A stretch of DNA of 64,000 nt from Blautia wexlerae (lineage in GTDB: Bacteria > Bacillota > Clostridia > Lachnospirales > Lachnospiraceae). How positions within the stretch are numbered: position 1 is the first letter of the stretch; the number at the start of each line of letters is the position of its first letter. Location of the stretch: positions 62,001 to 126,000 of the forward strand of contig NZ_JAAIMY010000003.1 of the NCBI RefSeq assembly GCF_013300825.1, in the 5' to 3' direction. The notes under the pieces are model-generated. The model was not told the origin of the DNA and did not search any database. It worked only from the letters and a program-made list of their open reading frames with translations. The position numbers and the translations under genes were made by a program. Shown here piece after piece: positions 16,232 to 25,213 of this stretch.

Positions 16232-17410
16232 ATGAAAGATATATGGAAAAAAGTCAGCATATTTTTTCTGGCAATGTTAATCGTGTCGTTTAGCGGCTGT
16301 TATAACGCATCAAAAGAAAAAAAGGAAAAAACTGTGGCAGAGCAAAAAGAAAATCTGGTGATCTGGGCTTATTATGAAACACAGGCTCAGAGAAATGGAT
16401 TGAATGAACTGGTAAAGAATTTTAACCAGTCTCAGAATGAATATGAAGTAGAATGGGAATATGTGCCTATGACAGGTTTTGTAAAAGGTCTGTCTTCGGC
16501 TTATACAGAGAATAAGCTTCCGGATATGGCAATCCTGGACAATCCGGATACACCGTCCCTGATCCGGCTGGGAATGTTCGAAGATATCACAGAACAGGTA
16601 AAGAACTGGAATCTGGAAGAGGAATATTATCAGTCAATCCTTAATACAGTGAAATATGAGGAACGGTATTATGGACTTCCTCTGAATTGTAACAGTACAG
16701 CATTGTTTTACAATAAACATATATTGGAAGAGGCAGGTGTCACGCCTCCGTCTGACTGGCAGGAGTTAAAAGAAGCAGCGGAGAAACTCACCACAAAAGA
16801 CAGAAGCGGATTTCTCATGTGTGGTATGGAAGGAGAGCAGGGAGCATTTCAGATTCTTCCATGGATTTTATCAGCAGGCGGTACTGTAGATGCAATTGAC
16901 GGACTGCCATGGACAGAAACCTTTGAGTTTTTTTCAGAACTTCTGAAAAGCGGAAGTATGTCAGCAAACTGCATCAATCTGACACAGACAGATGTGGCAA
17001 GAGAATTTAATGAGGGAAAAACAGCTATGATGCAGAATGGTCCCTGGGTTTTGCCGATGCTGAAAGAGGCAGGTACAGACTATGGAATTGTATCACTGCC
17101 TGAGAACGGTTCACCTGCGGCAGTGCTGGGCGGAGAGAATATAATTATTATTAAAGGTAAAAATGCAGAAGGATCTCTGGTGTTTTTGAACTATTGTATG
17201 GAAAATGAAGAGCTTTTTAAGTTCTGCAAGTCTGCAAGTATCCTTCCTGCGAAGATCAGTGCTGCAAAGGAAATGGCAGCAGAAGATGAAGATATGAAAG
17301 TCTTTGAGGAGCAGATGAATTATGCAGTTTCCAGAACTTCTGTTCCGCAATGGGAAACAATTGCACAGAAGCTGACTGACAGGATGTATAGCCTGGTACA
17401 GGAGAATTAA
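16232..17410 (+). CDS. Extracellular sugar-binding lipoprotein (ABC family 1)
   Basis: 392 aa with a lipoprotein signal (hydrophobic core and lipobox SFSGC, Cys23). It is a family-1 solute-binding protein with the core motifs LVIWAYYET, LPDMAILD and YGLPLNCNSTALFYN. It is a clear paralogue of the next gene, sharing LVIW/VVIW, LPDxxILD, LGxF and NSTALFYN/NCTALFYN. Because it sits directly behind the two-component genes and away from the permeases, I infer it may present ligand to the kinase as well as, or rather than, feeding the transporter. Confidence 0.88.
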   Translation: MKDIWKKVSIFFLAMLIVSFSGCYNASKEKKEKTVAEQKENLVIWAYYETQAQRNGLNELVKNFNQSQNEYEVEWEYVPMTGFVKGLSSAYTENKLPDMAILDNPDTPSLIRLGMFEDITEQVKNWNLEEEYYQSILNTVKYEERYYGLPLNCNSTALFYNKHILEEAGVTPPSDWQELKEAAEKLTTKDRSGFLMCGMEGEQGAFQILPWILSAGGTVDAIDGLPWTETFEFFSELLKSGSMSANCINLTQTDVAREFNEGKTAMMQNGPWVLPMLKEAGTDYGIVSLPENGSPAAVLGGENIIIIKGKNAEGSLVFLNYCMENEELFKFCKSASILPAKISAAKEMAAEDEDMKVFEEQMNYAVSRTSVPQWETIAQKLTDRMYSLVQEN

Positions 17411-17510
17411 TCTATCAGTACAGAGAATATTATAGCGATTCCATAAAATAATGCACTAAAATAAAATAGTCCACCTTTCTTAAATTATTAGAATTAACCA
17501 GAAGGACAAT

Positions 17511-17565
17511 CTCCCATATAATGAGTTCAACAGCAAAAGAGCTGAAACAAATCATTATATGGGAG
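17511..17565 (+). promoter_or_regulatory. Hairpin that can hide the ribosome site of the second binding protein
   Basis: Perfect 13-bp arms, CTCCCATATAATG (17511-17523) and CATTATATGGGAG (17553-17565), close a loop that can itself pair (CAGC/GCTG). The right arm contains GGGAG, the ribosome site of the gene starting at 17574. In the folded mRNA the site would be blocked, or the stem could stabilise the 5' end. Confidence 0.7.
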
Positions 17566-17573
17566 GTTTTTTT

Positions 17574-18800
17574 ATGAAGATGAAAAAAGTGTTAGCAGCG
17601 GCGTTATCCCTGGCATGTGCAAGTACTTTATTTGCAGCGACAGCAGTAACCGCATCTGCAGCAGACAAAAAGGAAGTTGTGATCTGGGATTATTTCGAAA
17701 CAGATGCACAGAAACAGATGATGCAGTCATTAATTGACGAATTTAATGCATCACAGGATGAGTACGAAGCATCTCATGTATATGTACCATTTGCAGATTA
17801 CGAGAAACAGCTTACACTGGGTATCGCATCAGGAGAACTTCCGGATCTGGTTATCCTTGATGGCTGTGGTATGGCATCCTTCATTCAGTTAGGATTGTTT
17901 GGTGATATCTCCGATGCAGATATTAACTGGGACGAGTACATGGAAGGACCGATGGAATCCACAATGCTGGACGGAAAACATTATGGAATCCCATTTGCAA
18001 CAAACTGTACCGCTCTGTTCTACAACAAAGATCTGTTTGATGCAGCAGGAATTGATTATCCGGATGAAAATACTACATGGGATGAATTTCACGAAATGGC
18101 AAAAGCTCTGACAAAAGACGGAGTATCCGGATTCGGAAATGCAGCAACAAACACAGATGAAGGTACATTCCAGTGCTTACAGTGGCTTTACACAGCAGGC
18201 GGATCTTATACAGACATTGAAGATGGTGTAGATGCTTACAAATTAATGCAGGAAATGATCGAAGACGGTTCCTGGACAAAAGAATGTGTAAACTGGACTC
18301 AATCAGACGTAAACAATAACTTTATGGCAGGAAACCTTGCAATGCAGCAGAACGGACCATGGCAGATTCCCGGAATCGAAGCAAATGCTCCTGATTTAAA
18401 CTACGGTGTAACTGTTCTTCCTAAGAAAGATGCAGATTCCGAACAGGCAACATCTATCCTTGGCGGTGAAAACATGGGTGTTGTAAATAAAGATGATACT
18501 TCAGGCGCTGAAGCATTCCTGAAATATTATGATCAGACTGATGTTATGGTTGACGCTATGAAACAGTACGGTTCCTATCCTCCAAAAACAGAGGCAGCAA
18601 AAGATTCCTACTGGACAGATGATCCAATCCAGAAAGCGTTCCTTACACAGATCGATACATCCATTCCAAGAGGACCAAGCGCTGCATGGCCATCCTACTC
18701 AAGTGCGATCCAGACTGGTTTCCAGGAAGTTATGACATCAGCCAAAACTCCGGAACAGGCAGCCAAAGATACACAGGCAGCAGTAGACGCAGTGAAATAA
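17574..18800 (+). CDS. Extracellular sugar-binding protein (ABC family 1)
   Basis: 408 aa with a signal peptide (MKMKKVLAAALSLACA...) that could be cut after ASA or at the Cys of SLAC. It has the binding-protein fold motifs VVIWDYFET, LPDLVILDGCG and IPFATNCTALFYN. I chose ATG 17574 because GGGAGG lies before it; an earlier in-frame ATG (17559) lies within the hairpin arm. It heads the operon of two permeases and GH127 and is probably the main transport receptor. Codon use is rich in favoured codons, suggesting strong expression. Confidence 0.9.
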   Translation: MKMKKVLAAALSLACASTLFAATAVTASAADKKEVVIWDYFETDAQKQMMQSLIDEFNASQDEYEASHVYVPFADYEKQLTLGIASGELPDLVILDGCGMASFIQLGLFGDISDADINWDEYMEGPMESTMLDGKHYGIPFATNCTALFYNKDLFDAAGIDYPDENTTWDEFHEMAKALTKDGVSGFGNAATNTDEGTFQCLQWLYTAGGSYTDIEDGVDAYKLMQEMIEDGSWTKECVNWTQSDVNNNFMAGNLAMQQNGPWQIPGIEANAPDLNYGVTVLPKKDADSEQATSILGGENMGVVNKDDTSGAEAFLKYYDQTDVMVDAMKQYGSYPPKTEAAKDSYWTDDPIQKAFLTQIDTSIPRGPSAAWPSYSSAIQTGFQEVMTSAKTPEQAAKDTQAAVDAVK

Positions 18801-18819
18801 TATTAAATGAAATATAATG

Positions 18820-18858
18820 GAAAGAATGCCTCGCTTTGTGAGGCGGGGCGTTCCTTTC
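18820..18858 (+). terminator. Partial terminator/attenuator between binding protein and permeases
   Basis: GAAAGAATGCCTCGC pairs with GCGGGGCGTTCCTTTC around a short loop. Such stems after the binding-protein gene commonly give it a higher mRNA level than the permeases. The U run is weak. Confidence 0.5.
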
Positions 18859-18975
18859 TGAAACTGGACAATATCCATGAATTTGCTCATACAGATATCC
18901 ATATATGGCTTATTCATGGATGTTGTTCAGAATTTTCAGACAGTATTTTAACTACCACTTTAAGGGGGCAGAAGA

Positions 18976-19887
18976 ATGAAAAAACAAAGAAAGTTAAACG
19001 GCGGGGCAAAGATGGGATTTCTGTTCGCCCTTCCCGCAGCGATTTATATGATGGTTTTTATAGGCTATCCTATGATCCAGAACCTGATCTTAAGTTTTAA
19101 GAATGTAGATGTTTATTCTTTCGCACAGCCGGACAATCAGGTATTTGTCGGATTACAGAACTATATCGAGTTATTTACCAGTGGTAACTCTATCCTGACT
19201 AAATCAATTGCAAATACATTGATTTTTACAGTTGGTTCTATTTTCTTCCAGTTTATCATTGGTTTTGCACTGGCATTGTTATTCAATAAGAAATTTGCCG
19301 GATGTTCTTTCTTCAGAGGTATGACAATGATCTCCTGGCTGCTTCCGGTAACAGTCGCAGGACTTCTTTTCAAATTCATGTTCGCAAGTTCTGGCGGTAT
19401 TATCAACCAGTTCCTTGTATCTCTACATATCATCGACCAGCCAATGGAATGGCTTTTACATCCAAAGTCTGCAATGGTAGCTATCATTGTAGCAAACATC
19501 TGGATTGGTATTCCGTTTAATATGATGCTCCTGATCACAGGACTTACCACAATCCCGGCAGAAGTTTATGAAAGTTGCAGCCTGGATGGTGCAAACAAGA
19601 TCCAGACATTAGTTATGGTAACAATTCCGATGATCAAACCGGCGATTATGTCTGTTCTGACATTAGGATTCGTATATACATTCAAAGTATTCGACCTTGT
19701 ATGGGTTATGACGAAAGGCGGACCGATCAATTCTACGGAACTGGTTTCCACTTATGCATACAGGCTTTCCTTTGAGGAATTCCAGTTCAGTAAAGGCGCG
19801 GCAGCAGCTAATATTCTGTTCCTGATCCTGCTGGTAGTCGGAGTCTTTTATATTAAATTAATCAATGAAGAGGAGGAGATCATGTAA
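18976..19887 (+). CDS. Sugar ABC transporter permease (MalF-type)
   Basis: 303 aa with six predicted membrane helices. The EAA-type loop that contacts the ATPase reads YESCSLDGANKIQTLVMVTIP (about residues 197-217; the DGA core is clear). N-terminal MKKQRKLNGGAKMGFLFALPA fits the family. The ribosome site AGGGGGC precedes the ATG. The stop overlaps the start of the second permease. No ATPase gene is present, as is usual where a shared MsmX-type ATPase is encoded elsewhere. Confidence 0.92.
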   Translation: MKKQRKLNGGAKMGFLFALPAAIYMMVFIGYPMIQNLILSFKNVDVYSFAQPDNQVFVGLQNYIELFTSGNSILTKSIANTLIFTVGSIFFQFIIGFALALLFNKKFAGCSFFRGMTMISWLLPVTVAGLLFKFMFASSGGIINQFLVSLHIIDQPMEWLLHPKSAMVAIIVANIWIGIPFNMMLLITGLTTIPAEVYESCSLDGANKIQTLVMVTIPMIKPAIMSVLTLGFVYTFKVFDLVWVMTKGGPINSTELVSTYAYRLSFEEFQFSKGAAAANILFLILLVVGVFYIKLINEEEEIM

Positions 19888-20723
19888 TGGGTAAAAAACA
19901 GAAAAAAGGTCAGATTGGCGCTTTTATATGCGGATTCATTATCTTTGTGATTTTTATATTTCCTCTGTACTGGATGGTAGTTACAGCATTAAAAACACAG
20001 GTGGAAATCTTTGAGATTCCCACACCATTATGGCCGAGAAATCTCTCTCTTGATGCATTTAAAGCACAGCTTTCCGCATCCAGTGATACACTCCGTGGAT
20101 TCAAAAACAGTGCGATCATTGCTGTTGGAGCAACTATTATTTCCACTGTTTTATCCATACCTGCATCTTATGGTCTGGCAAGATTCCGCTTCCGTGCAAA
20201 AAAAGTCATGATCCTATTCTTCCTGATCACACAGATGCTTCCATCTACTCTGGTACTGACATCATTATATATCATGTTCTCAAAAGTCGGACTGTTAAAT
20301 ACATACTGGGCACCAATCCTGGCAGATGCTACACTTGGTATTCCTTTCAGTATTATCATTCTGAGAACCTATTTCCTGTCCATACCGAAGGAACTGGATG
20401 AGGCGGCAAATATTGACGGCTGTGGATACTGGAAATCCTTCTTCTTGATCATGCTTCCGATTGCAAAGCCGGGTGTAGTGGTTGCAGCAGTATTCTCATT
20501 CGTATATGCATGGGGCGACCTGATTTATGGTATTACATTCATTACAAACCCGAACATGAGACCAATCACTTCCAGTATTTATAATTATGTACAGCAGTAT
20601 CAGACACTGTGGAACTCCACAATGGCATTTGGTATCATTGCAATTTCTCCTGTTGTATTAATCTTTATCTTTATGCAAAGATACATTGTCAGTGGATTGA
20701 CAAACGGAGCTGTAAAAGCGTAA
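19887..20723 (+). CDS. Sugar ABC transporter permease (MalG-type)
   Basis: 278 aa with six membrane helices. The EAA loop reads KELDEAANIDGCGYWKSFF, the standard EAA-x3-DG motif. It overlaps the preceding gene by one base, giving coupled translation with the MalF-type partner. Together with the binding protein it forms a CUT1-type importer, probably for arabino-oligosaccharide in view of the downstream GH127; this is an inference. Confidence 0.92.
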   Translation: MGKKQKKGQIGAFICGFIIFVIFIFPLYWMVVTALKTQVEIFEIPTPLWPRNLSLDAFKAQLSASSDTLRGFKNSAIIAVGATIISTVLSIPASYGLARFRFRAKKVMILFFLITQMLPSTLVLTSLYIMFSKVGLLNTYWAPILADATLGIPFSIIILRTYFLSIPKELDEAANIDGCGYWKSFFLIMLPIAKPGVVVAAVFSFVYAWGDLIYGITFITNPNMRPITSSIYNYVQQYQTLWNSTMAFGIIAISPVVLIFIFMQRYIVSGLTNGAVKA

Positions 20724-20752
20724 AAAACAAAAAATAATAAGTATATGAATGC

Positions 20753-20804
20753 AAATTGGAGCGTGTCTGAAAAATATTTAAAATAACTGACATGCTCTAA
20801 TTTA
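20753..20804 (+). terminator. Hairpin between the permease and GH127 genes
   Basis: A 14-bp stem (AAATTGGAGCGTGTC with GACATGCTCTAATTT, two wobble pairs) and an AT-rich loop, ending in ATTT. It may act as an intra-operon attenuator or as a real terminator. Confidence 0.55.
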
Positions 20805-20835
20805 CTATCAAAAACAGTAAAAGGAGACATAAAAT

Positions 20836-22779
20836 ATGAGAGCAAATTCATTGGACTTAAAAAAAGTTTCCATTCATGATTCATTCTGGTCCAAACACGT
20901 TGACCTTGTAAGAAATGCGATCATCCCGTATCAATGGGAAGCAATGAATGACAGAATCCCGGATGCAGAATCCAGCCACTGTCTGGAGAATTTTAAAATC
21001 GCAGCAGGAAGAGCGAAAGGTTATTTTTACGGAGCAGTTTTCCAGGACACAGACGTTGCAAAATGGCTGGAAGCAGTAGGATTTTCCCTTGCCTGCTATC
21101 CGGATGAAGTACTGGAAAAAACAGCAGATGAAGTAATCGACCTGATCGCAGATGCACAGTGTGAGGACGGATACATCAATACCTATTTTACAATCAAAGA
21201 GCCTGACAAACGCTGGACAGATCTCTGCGAGGGACACGAACTATATACAGCCGGACATCTGATGGAAGCAGCAGTTGCCTACTATGAAGGAACCGGAAAG
21301 AGAAAATTTCTGGACTGTATATGTAAATTTGCAGATCTGATTTGCGACACTTTCGGAACAGAAGAAGGCAAGATCCACGGATATCCGGGACATGAGGAAG
21401 TAGAAATAGGACTGATCAAACTTGCACGTGTAACAGGAAATAAGAAATATATGGATCAGGCAAAATATTTCGTAGATGCCAGAGGTGTTGGCGAAAATTA
21501 TTTTATGAAAGAAATGAGTCGCCCGGACTACAAGATGATCTTCCCTGAATTTGCAGATTATACACCTGTATATTCTCAGTCACATAAACCAGTCAGAGAG
21601 CAGACAACAGCAGAAGGACATGCAGTACGTGCCGTTTATCTGTATTGTGCAATGGCAGATCTGGCAGAGGATTATCAGGATGAAGGACTTCTGAAGGCCT
21701 GCAAAACCTTATGGAATAATATTGTAGAGAAACGTATGTATCTTACAGGTGGAATCGGTTCTTCCGGACATCTGGAACGTTTTACAGTAGATTATGATTT
21801 GCCGAACGAATACAACTATTCTGAAAGCTGTGCATCCATCGGACTTGCCCTGTTTGGTCTGAGAATGGCCCAGATCACAGGAGAAAGCCAGTACATGGAT
21901 GTGGCAGAACGTGCATTATATAATACGGTTCTTGCAGGAATTGCGCTGGACGGAAAGAGTTTCTTCTATGTGAATCCTCTGGAGGTATGGCCGCCTGCAT
22001 GCATGGAAGGAACCTCCAAGAAACATGTAAAACCAATCCGCCAGAAATGGTTTGGAGTAGCATGCTGCCCTCCAAATATTGCTAGAACACTGGCATCTCT
22101 TGGTCAGTATGTCTATTCACAGAGACCTGAAAAAAGAGAATTATATGTGAATCTCTTCGTATCCAATGAGACAGAACTTGACTGGAATGAAGACAAGATT
22201 TCCGTGAAACTTCAGACAGAATTTCCATGGGTAAATACCTACAGTCTGGAAGTAAAGAATGTGCCGGCAGGCGGAATGAATCTGATGCTTCGTGTACCGG
22301 ACTATGCACAGGATTATCAGGTAAAAGCAGACGGAAAATTATATGAAGAAAACAAAGAACCGGAAAAAGGCTACCGTAGAGTTCATGTAGAAAAAGACAC
22401 TAAAATTGAGGTAAGCTTTGCTGCACCTGCCAAATTTGTCTATGCAAACCCACAGGTACGTGCAGATTCCGGAAAAGCAGCAATCGTACGCGGACCACTG
22501 GTATACTGTCTGGAAGAAATCGACAATTTCCAAAATCTCCCGGCAATTTTTGTAGATACAGATGCACCTCTGAGAGAAGAAAAATCTGATCTCTTCGGCG
22601 GAATCATAACAGTGAAAGCAAAAGGAAAGAAAATTGTAGAATCTTCCGTTTCCGACAGCCTTTACAGCGGACAGAAACCACAGCTGGAAGATGCAGAACT
22701 TACAGCAATCCCATATCCTTACTGGAATAACAGAGGTGAAGGCGAAATGCTTGTGTGGATGAAGGAACTCAGACCATAG
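20836..22779 (+). CDS. Beta-L-arabinofuranosidase, glycoside hydrolase family 127
   Basis: 647 aa, cytoplasmic (no signal peptide). The fold and N-terminal pattern (FWSKHVDLVRNAIIPYQW) are those of GH127. The zinc/cysteine catalytic site is intact: SESCASIG gives Glu330 and Cys332, and ACCPPNIAR gives Cys410 and Cys411, matching the Glu-Cys-Cys-Cys set known from HypBA1 with nearly the same spacing. It would release arabinose from imported beta-arabinofuranosides. The ribosome site AAAAGGAGA precedes the ATG. It is last in the carbohydrate operon and ends at a strong terminator. Confidence 0.92.
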   Translation: MRANSLDLKKVSIHDSFWSKHVDLVRNAIIPYQWEAMNDRIPDAESSHCLENFKIAAGRAKGYFYGAVFQDTDVAKWLEAVGFSLACYPDEVLEKTADEVIDLIADAQCEDGYINTYFTIKEPDKRWTDLCEGHELYTAGHLMEAAVAYYEGTGKRKFLDCICKFADLICDTFGTEEGKIHGYPGHEEVEIGLIKLARVTGNKKYMDQAKYFVDARGVGENYFMKEMSRPDYKMIFPEFADYTPVYSQSHKPVREQTTAEGHAVRAVYLYCAMADLAEDYQDEGLLKACKTLWNNIVEKRMYLTGGIGSSGHLERFTVDYDLPNEYNYSESCASIGLALFGLRMAQITGESQYMDVAERALYNTVLAGIALDGKSFFYVNPLEVWPPACMEGTSKKHVKPIRQKWFGVACCPPNIARTLASLGQYVYSQRPEKRELYVNLFVSNETELDWNEDKISVKLQTEFPWVNTYSLEVKNVPAGGMNLMLRVPDYAQDYQVKADGKLYEENKEPEKGYRRVHVEKDTKIEVSFAAPAKFVYANPQVRADSGKAAIVRGPLVYCLEEIDNFQNLPAIFVDTDAPLREEKSDLFGGIITVKAKGKKIVESSVSDSLYSGQKPQLEDAELTAIPYPYWNNRGEGEMLVWMKELRP

Positions 22780-22790
22780 AAATGAAACAG

Positions 22791-22831
22791 ATACCCCTTA
22801 AGTAGATGAAAAATATCTATTTAAGGGGTAT
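22791..22831 (+). terminator. Terminator of the arabinofuranoside operon
   Basis: ATACCCCTTAA and TTAAGGGGTAT arms with further pairing near the loop, followed by TCTTAATTT. Confidence 0.8.
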
Positions 22832-22852
22832 TCTTAATTTATATCGCAAATC

Positions 22853-22873
22853 ATTTGCAAATTATTTGCAAAT
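22853..22873. promoter_or_regulatory. Two helically phased operator-like palindromes
   Basis: ATTTGCAAAT occurs at 22853-22862 and again at 22864-22873. The centres are 11 bp apart, one DNA turn, and a half site GCAAAT lies just before. They sit directly upstream of the -35 box of the YibE/F genes, a position that suits an activator or repressor dimer pair. Confidence 0.55.
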
Positions 22874-22880
22874 TTATATC

Positions 22881-22908
22881 TTGACTAGGATTTAAAAAAG
22901 TGTAAAAT
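22881..22908 (+). promoter_or_regulatory. Promoter of the YibE/F pair
   Basis: TTGACT (22881-22886), a 16-base spacer and TAAAAT (22903-22908), about 80 bases before the first start codon. Confidence 0.55.
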
Positions 22909-22986
22909 ATTATTTCGATAAAAAGTAACTGATTAGTATCTTTAAGGTTGTAATATTTTTTATTAAGAAGGAGAAAAAAGAATCCT

Positions 22987-24087
22987 ATGAAATCTCATGT
23001 ATTTCAGATGAAATATTTCTTAGCAGGCATCTATATTATCTGTGTTATATTTACCTGCTTTAACGCCAGGTTTTATCATACGCCTCTGGCGAAGATATCT
23101 TCAGTAACAGAAAAGGAAACAATGAGCAGAAAAGGAACCAGGGATGCAGAAGAGTATTATTATACTCAGAAAATTACAGCGCGTATATTAAACGGTACCC
23201 ATAAAGGGGAAGAGATTTCTATTTCTAATGAATATACATCGTCTCAGGTTCAGAATCAGAAATATCACAAAGGAGACACGGTCCTTTTAAGCGGTTCAAG
23301 GGAAAATCCAGGGAAATCCATACGTTCCATAAAGCGTGATGGTTATCTGGCATTGCTGGCAGGTGGTCTGTTTTTTCTTCTGATCTGTATTACAGGAAAA
23401 CAGGGATTCTATACGATCATATCGCTGATATTGAACACAATTATATTCGCGTTTGGATTTCAGGCTTTTATGAAAGGGGAAAATATCTTAAATATCTGCA
23501 ATGTAATTGCTTTTCTATTTTCGATAACAACTCTGATCTGTCTAAATGGAATCCACAGAAAAACATGGGCTTCTGTTATTTCAACCATATGCGTACTGTT
23601 TCTGATCATGGCATTATTTGAATTTTCTATTCAGTTTTTTGGAGATCTGGATTATTCTAATCTGGAATATCTGGGGAGTATGAGTAATTCCGCTGATATA
23701 TTCTGGACAGATATTATGCTGACAGGACTTGGAGCTATCATGGATGTAGCTGTAACTATTAGTGCTGCAACAGGGGAAATTGTCCGGAAAAATCCAGATG
23801 TTTCTCTGAGAAAATTAATACATTCAGGACGGGAAATCGGATATGATATTATGGGAACCATGATAAATGTGTTGCTTTTTGTTCTGGCAAGCGGCATGAT
23901 TCCTATGTTTATCCTGAAAATGAACAATGAGATCAGGTTTATAACGATCATACGATATCATATTCCATATGATATCTGTCGTTTTCTGATTGAAAGTATA
24001 GGAATTGTACTGGCAATCCCTGTATCTGTTTTTATTTCTTCTATTATCATGAAACTACCATTTCTGAAAAGGAGCGACAAAAAATGA
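22987..24087 (+). CDS. YibE/F-family membrane protein (first of a pair)
   Basis: 366 aa. A first membrane helix is followed by an extracytoplasmic domain of about 85 residues (a basic, Ser/Thr-rich region with YYYTQKITARI) and then about seven helices. The YibE/F core contains MLTGLGAIMDVAVTISAATGEIV, a typical family segment. Function is poorly known; the family has been linked to a transporter-like role. It overlaps the next gene by 4 bp. The ribosome site AAGGAGAAAA precedes the ATG. Confidence 0.8.
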   Translation: MKSHVFQMKYFLAGIYIICVIFTCFNARFYHTPLAKISSVTEKETMSRKGTRDAEEYYYTQKITARILNGTHKGEEISISNEYTSSQVQNQKYHKGDTVLLSGSRENPGKSIRSIKRDGYLALLAGGLFFLLICITGKQGFYTIISLILNTIIFAFGFQAFMKGENILNICNVIAFLFSITTLICLNGIHRKTWASVISTICVLFLIMALFEFSIQFFGDLDYSNLEYLGSMSNSADIFWTDIMLTGLGAIMDVAVTISAATGEIVRKNPDVSLRKLIHSGREIGYDIMGTMINVLLFVLASGMIPMFILKMNNEIRFITIIRYHIPYDICRFLIESIGIVLAIPVSVFISSIIMKLPFLKRSDKK

Positions 24088-24857
24088 TAATTTTTCTTGC
24101 ACTGGTGTTGATTATTTTAATGATTCTGATTGGTGGAGAGCGCGGAGCAGTTTCTCTTATGACATTGGCCGGTAATATTGTAATTCTGTTTATTTCGATT
24201 CTTCTGATGTCCATTGGTTTCCCGGCTCTGCTTCTGATATTGGCTGCAGGGGCAGGAGTCTGCTATAATTCCCTGTTCTACCAGAATGGAAACAATCCAA
24301 AGACACGGGCGGCTTTTCTGGCTACCTTGCTTGTAATGCTGCTTTTATTTATTCCGATTTATCTTATTATATGGAGATCAGGAAGCTATGGACTGAATGA
24401 GCTTCAGCTTTCAGAAGATGATTTTATGTATTATTACAGTACGGATATCCATATTAATATGCTTCATGTGGCAGTTTTTGTAACTGTTTTCAGTACTCTT
24501 GGAGCGGTTATTGATACTGCTTTATCTGTAACTTCTTCTGTATATGAAGTCTGGACACATAAAAACAGCCTGACAGCGAAAGAACTTACTTCTTCCGGCT
24601 ATCAGGTTGGAAAAGAAATTATAGGAACAACTGTAAATACGCTACTTTTTGCTTATCTTGGAGGCTCTATTCTGTTATTTGCCTATGTTCAGACACAGCA
24701 ATATAACTTGGAAATTATTCTCAATTCCAAATTTCTTTTTCAGGATGTTGCAATCATGCTGTCTGGGGCGATTGCCTGCCTTTTTACAGTACCGGTATCA
24801 ATCAGATGTGTGATTCGCCAGATCCATCATGCTGCATCTGAAACAGATCACAGCTGA
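24084..24857 (+). CDS. YibE/F-family membrane protein (second of a pair)
   Basis: 257 aa, almost wholly hydrophobic with about seven membrane helices and no large soluble domain. VFSTLGAVIDTALSVTSSVYEV mirrors the core motif of the first protein, so the two are paralogues that probably form a complex. Translation is coupled through the 4-bp overlap. Confidence 0.8.
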   Translation: MIIFLALVLIILMILIGGERGAVSLMTLAGNIVILFISILLMSIGFPALLLILAAGAGVCYNSLFYQNGNNPKTRAAFLATLLVMLLLFIPIYLIIWRSGSYGLNELQLSEDDFMYYYSTDIHINMLHVAVFVTVFSTLGAVIDTALSVTSSVYEVWTHKNSLTAKELTSSGYQVGKEIIGTTVNTLLFAYLGGSILLFAYVQTQQYNLEIILNSKFLFQDVAIMLSGAIACLFTVPVSIRCVIRQIHHAASETDHS

Positions 24858-24970
24858 TCGGATTTGTTTTCACAGTCTTTGCAGATTCCATGAAGCATAT
24901 CTCCGCTGCAATGCAGACGGAATCCATGATCCCGGAACAGATGCGCAAAGAGAACATTAGAGGATTGGAA
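24848..24970 (-). pseudogene. C-terminal remnant of a Fur/PerR-type regulator
   Basis: The minus strand reads 40 codons ending GFRLHCSGDMLHGICKDC and a short tail before TGA. This looks like the C-terminal zinc-binding end of Fur-family regulators (GI-C-xx-C). No start or DNA-binding domain is visible upstream (24971-25213 gives no family I recognise). It overlaps the end of the YibE/F gene by 10 bp. It is probably a decayed gene. Confidence 0.45.
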
Positions 24971-25213
24971 TTAATTCTGTTCTTTTTTTGTCCATACATT
25001 ATCCTGTAAAATGGGTCGTATCTGGAGCAGTATCTTTTGATGTATTATCTATTATCAGCAGTATATAGTATCGCTTCTCGACATACATTTCTTTTGTGAT
25101 GCTGTATATAAAAGGACTAACTGTCTGTGGGAAGCAGTCATACTACATATAATCTATAATGCAGTAGGAGCAATGATTATAATTCAATGAAGTAATTTTT
25201 ATGAGGTAATTTT
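24971..25213. other. Intergenic stretch before the first MATE gene
   Basis: AT-rich sequence. I see no gene, RNA or strong repeat in it; it probably includes decayed sequence of the Fur-like gene and the MATE promoter. Confidence 0.4.
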
